Source: Anaerolineae bacterium (GTDB lineage Bacteria > Chloroflexota > Anaerolineae > Anaerolineales > Anaerolineaceae). From it: 7,366 nucleotides of DNA. The notes below the pieces were generated by a model that was not told where the DNA came from, ran no database searches, and saw nothing but the letters and a program-made list of their open reading frames with translations. This document shows positions 6,252-7,366 of the stretch, in pieces (the stretch's first letter is position 1; each line of letters begins with the position of its first letter). The stretch is taken from the NCBI GenBank assembly GCA_016213455.1, contig JACRAG010000228.1, positions 1 to 7,366 on the forward strand. The letters run 5' to 3'. Position numbers and translations under genes: made by a program.

Positions 6252-7238
6252 TCAATCAAGCCGGATGCGCGGGTCAACCCAGGCCAGCAACAGGTCCGAC
6301 AATAAATTGCCGATCAAGAGCAGCAGGGTGAAGAAAACGATGCACGTTCCCGCCATATACATGTCCAGTTTCCGTAGTGAATCCACGAAGATTGGACCGA
6401 TGGTCGGTAGATTAAGCACCACCGAAACCAGGGCAGAGCCAGTGATGATGCTTGGAAGTGCCTCGGAGCCCAAAATCACGATCAACGGATTAATCGCAAT
6501 GCGCACGGCGTGTTTCCAGGTAACAGTTACATTCTTCAGACCGCGCGCCCGGGCCGCTTCCACAAAAGGCTGCCCCAATGTTTCCAGCAGGTTGCCGCGC
6601 ATGATACGGATCAACCCGCCCGTACCGGTCACCGCTGAAATTAATGCAGGGATCCAGAGGTGCTTGAGCAGATCGACCACCCGCGCAAAACTCCAGGGGG
6701 CGTCAACAAATTCTTTGGAAAATAATCCAATCACATCTTGATTGAAGACTACAATGGCTATAAATAAGATGATGAGCGCCAGCAGGAAACCTGGCATCCC
6801 CAATCCTAGAAAACTAATCGTTGTGATGATCTGGTCGCCCAAAGAATATTGTCGTACGGCTGAATACACCCCCAGGGGTATTGCCAGAACCCACGTAATG
6901 ATCAGGGATGAAACCGCCAGGATAACCGTCATGGAAATTCGTTCACCCAGCAAATCTCGTACCGGGCGTTCAAATTCAAAGGATTCGCCAAAGTCACCTC
7001 TTACAAAGTTTGTAATCCAGGTGAAATAGCGCTCCATGAAGGGTTTATCCAATCCATACCTGGCGCGGTATTCTGCAATACGGTTGTCGGCGCTTCGGTC
7101 TCCACGCGCGCGCAACTGTTCAATCTTTTGGGTCAAATAATCCCCTGGCGGGAGCTCAATGATTACAAAGCTCACAAAAGAGACCAGGACGACCATAATG
7201 GCCGCGTAACCAAGGCGTCTGATAATGTAGCTGAGCAT
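6252..7238 (-). CDS. dppB: ABC transporter permease, DppB/OppB-like
   Basis: This 328-residue inner-membrane permease is the first transporter subunit after the binding protein. The N-terminal MLSYIIRRLGYAAIMVVLVS is the standard start of this family (TM1 about 9-29). A soluble loop follows with YGLDKPFMERYFTW and GDFGESF, both characteristic of DppB/OppB. The remaining helices lie at about 100-125, 137-165, 190-215, 250-275 and 295-320. The EAA loop FVEAARARGLKN is near residues 223-234. Length and motif order are normal for the family and nothing is missing. ATG 7238 has AAGGAG 6 nt upstream. The gene is separated from the binding-protein gene by a strong hairpin, which would allow lower permease than binding-protein levels. 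Substrate is not identifiable from this subunit. Confidence 0.96.
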   Translation of the reverse strand: MLSYIIRRLGYAAIMVVLVSFVSFVIIELPPGDYLTQKIEQLRARGDRSADNRIAEYRARYGLDKPFMERYFTWITNFVRGDFGESFEFERPVRDLLGERISMTVILAVSSLIITWVLAIPLGVYSAVRQYSLGDQIITTISFLGLGMPGFLLALIILFIAIVVFNQDVIGLFSKEFVDAPWSFARVVDLLKHLWIPALISAVTGTGGLIRIMRGNLLETLGQPFVEAARARGLKNVTVTWKHAVRIAINPLIVILGSEALPSIITGSALVSVVLNLPTIGPIFVDSLRKLDMYMAGTCIVFFTLLLLIGNLLSDLLLAWVDPRIRLD

Positions 7239-7260
7239 GGCCCACTCCTTAAATTATTCA

Positions 7261-7291
7261 ATGTGGCGGGCGGTTTTCCCGCCCGCCACAT
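7261..7291 (-). terminator. GC-rich hairpin between binding-protein and permease genes (attenuator or 3'-end stabiliser)
   Basis: A perfect 13-bp inverted repeat (7261-7273 with 7279-7291, arm ATGTGGCGGGCGG) encloses a 5-nt loop. On the minus strand the bases after the stem (TGAATAATTT) are AT-rich but hold only a short T run, so this is a poor classic terminator. It lies 14 nt after the binding-protein stop and about 22 nt before the dppB start. Such structures commonly act as partial terminators or block 3' exonucleases, giving excess binding protein over permease. The structure is seen directly; the role is inferred. Confidence 0.65.
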
Positions 7292-7304
7292 GAACACACA
7301 TCAG

Positions 7305-7366
7305 TCAGCGAATTGGCTTCCAGGTCCAACCACCATTGTGCCCCAACCAGGTTACCCGGAGTGGCC
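7305..7366 (-). CDS. C-terminus of probable ABC transporter solute-binding protein (5' part beyond window)
   Basis: Only the last 19 codons are visible, read from 7364 to a TGA at 7307-7305, ending in WLGHNGGWTWKPIR. The tryptophan-rich tail followed by a basic residue is in keeping with family-5 extracellular solute-binding proteins. The position directly upstream of dppB-like and dppC-like permeases is the usual place for this component. Another frame also stays open through the region but runs into the hairpin and gives an unlikely cysteine- and proline-rich end. The assignment rests mainly on gene order. Confidence 0.6.
   Translation of the reverse strand, partial: PLRVTWLGHNGGWTWKPIR

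Noticed and set aside
6236..6277. Upstream extension of the DppC-like gene to ATG 6277
   Set aside because: The added 14 residues overlap the dppB-like gene, and the strong AGGAGG lies just before ATG 6235.
6229..6741. Plus-strand open frame of 170 codons opposite the DppB-like permease
   Set aside because: The opposite strand encodes a full-length permease with normal helices and EAA loop, while this product is Ser/Arg/Thr-rich low-complexity shadow sequence.
7258..7366. Alternative reading frame at the right edge ending at 7258
   Set aside because: It reads through the GC hairpin and ends in a Cys/Gly/Arg/Pro-rich tail, whereas the frame ending at 7305 gives a plausible binding-protein terminus.
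1..7366. Defence island, mobile element or CRISPR content
   Set aside because: No transposase, integrase, direct-repeat array, tRNA or toxin-antitoxin-like gene was seen on either strand. The genes form two ordinary-looking minus-strand units.

Overview
All genes in this window lie on the minus strand. No RNA gene, insertion sequence, integrase or CRISPR array was seen. Base composition is moderate, a little over half G+C by eye. The combination of a family-5 peptide ABC transporter, a double-zinc-ribbon class III cyclase fused to an AAA_16-type ATPase, and a small stand-alone cyclic-nucleotide-binding protein suggests a free-living environmental bacterium. It is most reminiscent of Chloroflexota (Anaerolineae-like). 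This is an inference from gene style, not a taxonomic result.

In transcription order (right to left), the window opens with the last residues of a protein that looks like the solute-binding component (7305-7366). A strong GC-rich hairpin (7261-7291) follows. Then come four tightly packed transporter genes: permease DppB-like (6252-7238), permease DppC-like with an enlarged first extracytoplasmic loop (5102-6235), ATPase DppD-like (4018-5091) and ATPase DppF-like (2945-4009). Each has a good Shine-Dalgarno sequence, usually overlapping the stop codon of the gene before it. A 115-residue three-helix membrane protein of unknown function (2580-2927) starts 17 nt after dppF and is probably the last gene of this operon.

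The second unit begins after an 80-nt intergenic region (2500-2579) that holds a possible promoter and an imperfect palindrome. Its first gene encodes a 144-residue cyclic-nucleotide-binding domain protein with no DNA-binding domain (2065-2499). The next gene encodes a large zinc-ribbon/nucleotide-cyclase/AAA protein (1-2001) that runs off the left edge after 667 codons. These two genes share one reading frame, separated by a single TAA and 21 sense codons that include a 9-bp hairpin.

The transporter operon should import peptides or a similar solute: the binding protein delivers it, DppB/DppC form the pore, and DppD/DppF hydrolyse ATP. The downstream pair looks like a cyclic-nucleotide maker and reader module. 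However, the cyclase domain lacks two residues usually needed for catalysis (Lys to Gln at 138, Asn to Ala at 219), and the ATPase domain has altered Walker A and Walker B motifs. The most interesting possibility is therefore that this is a degenerate, possibly non-catalytic signalling protein encoded next to a cyclic-nucleotide receptor. Everything said about function here comes from motifs and gene order only.
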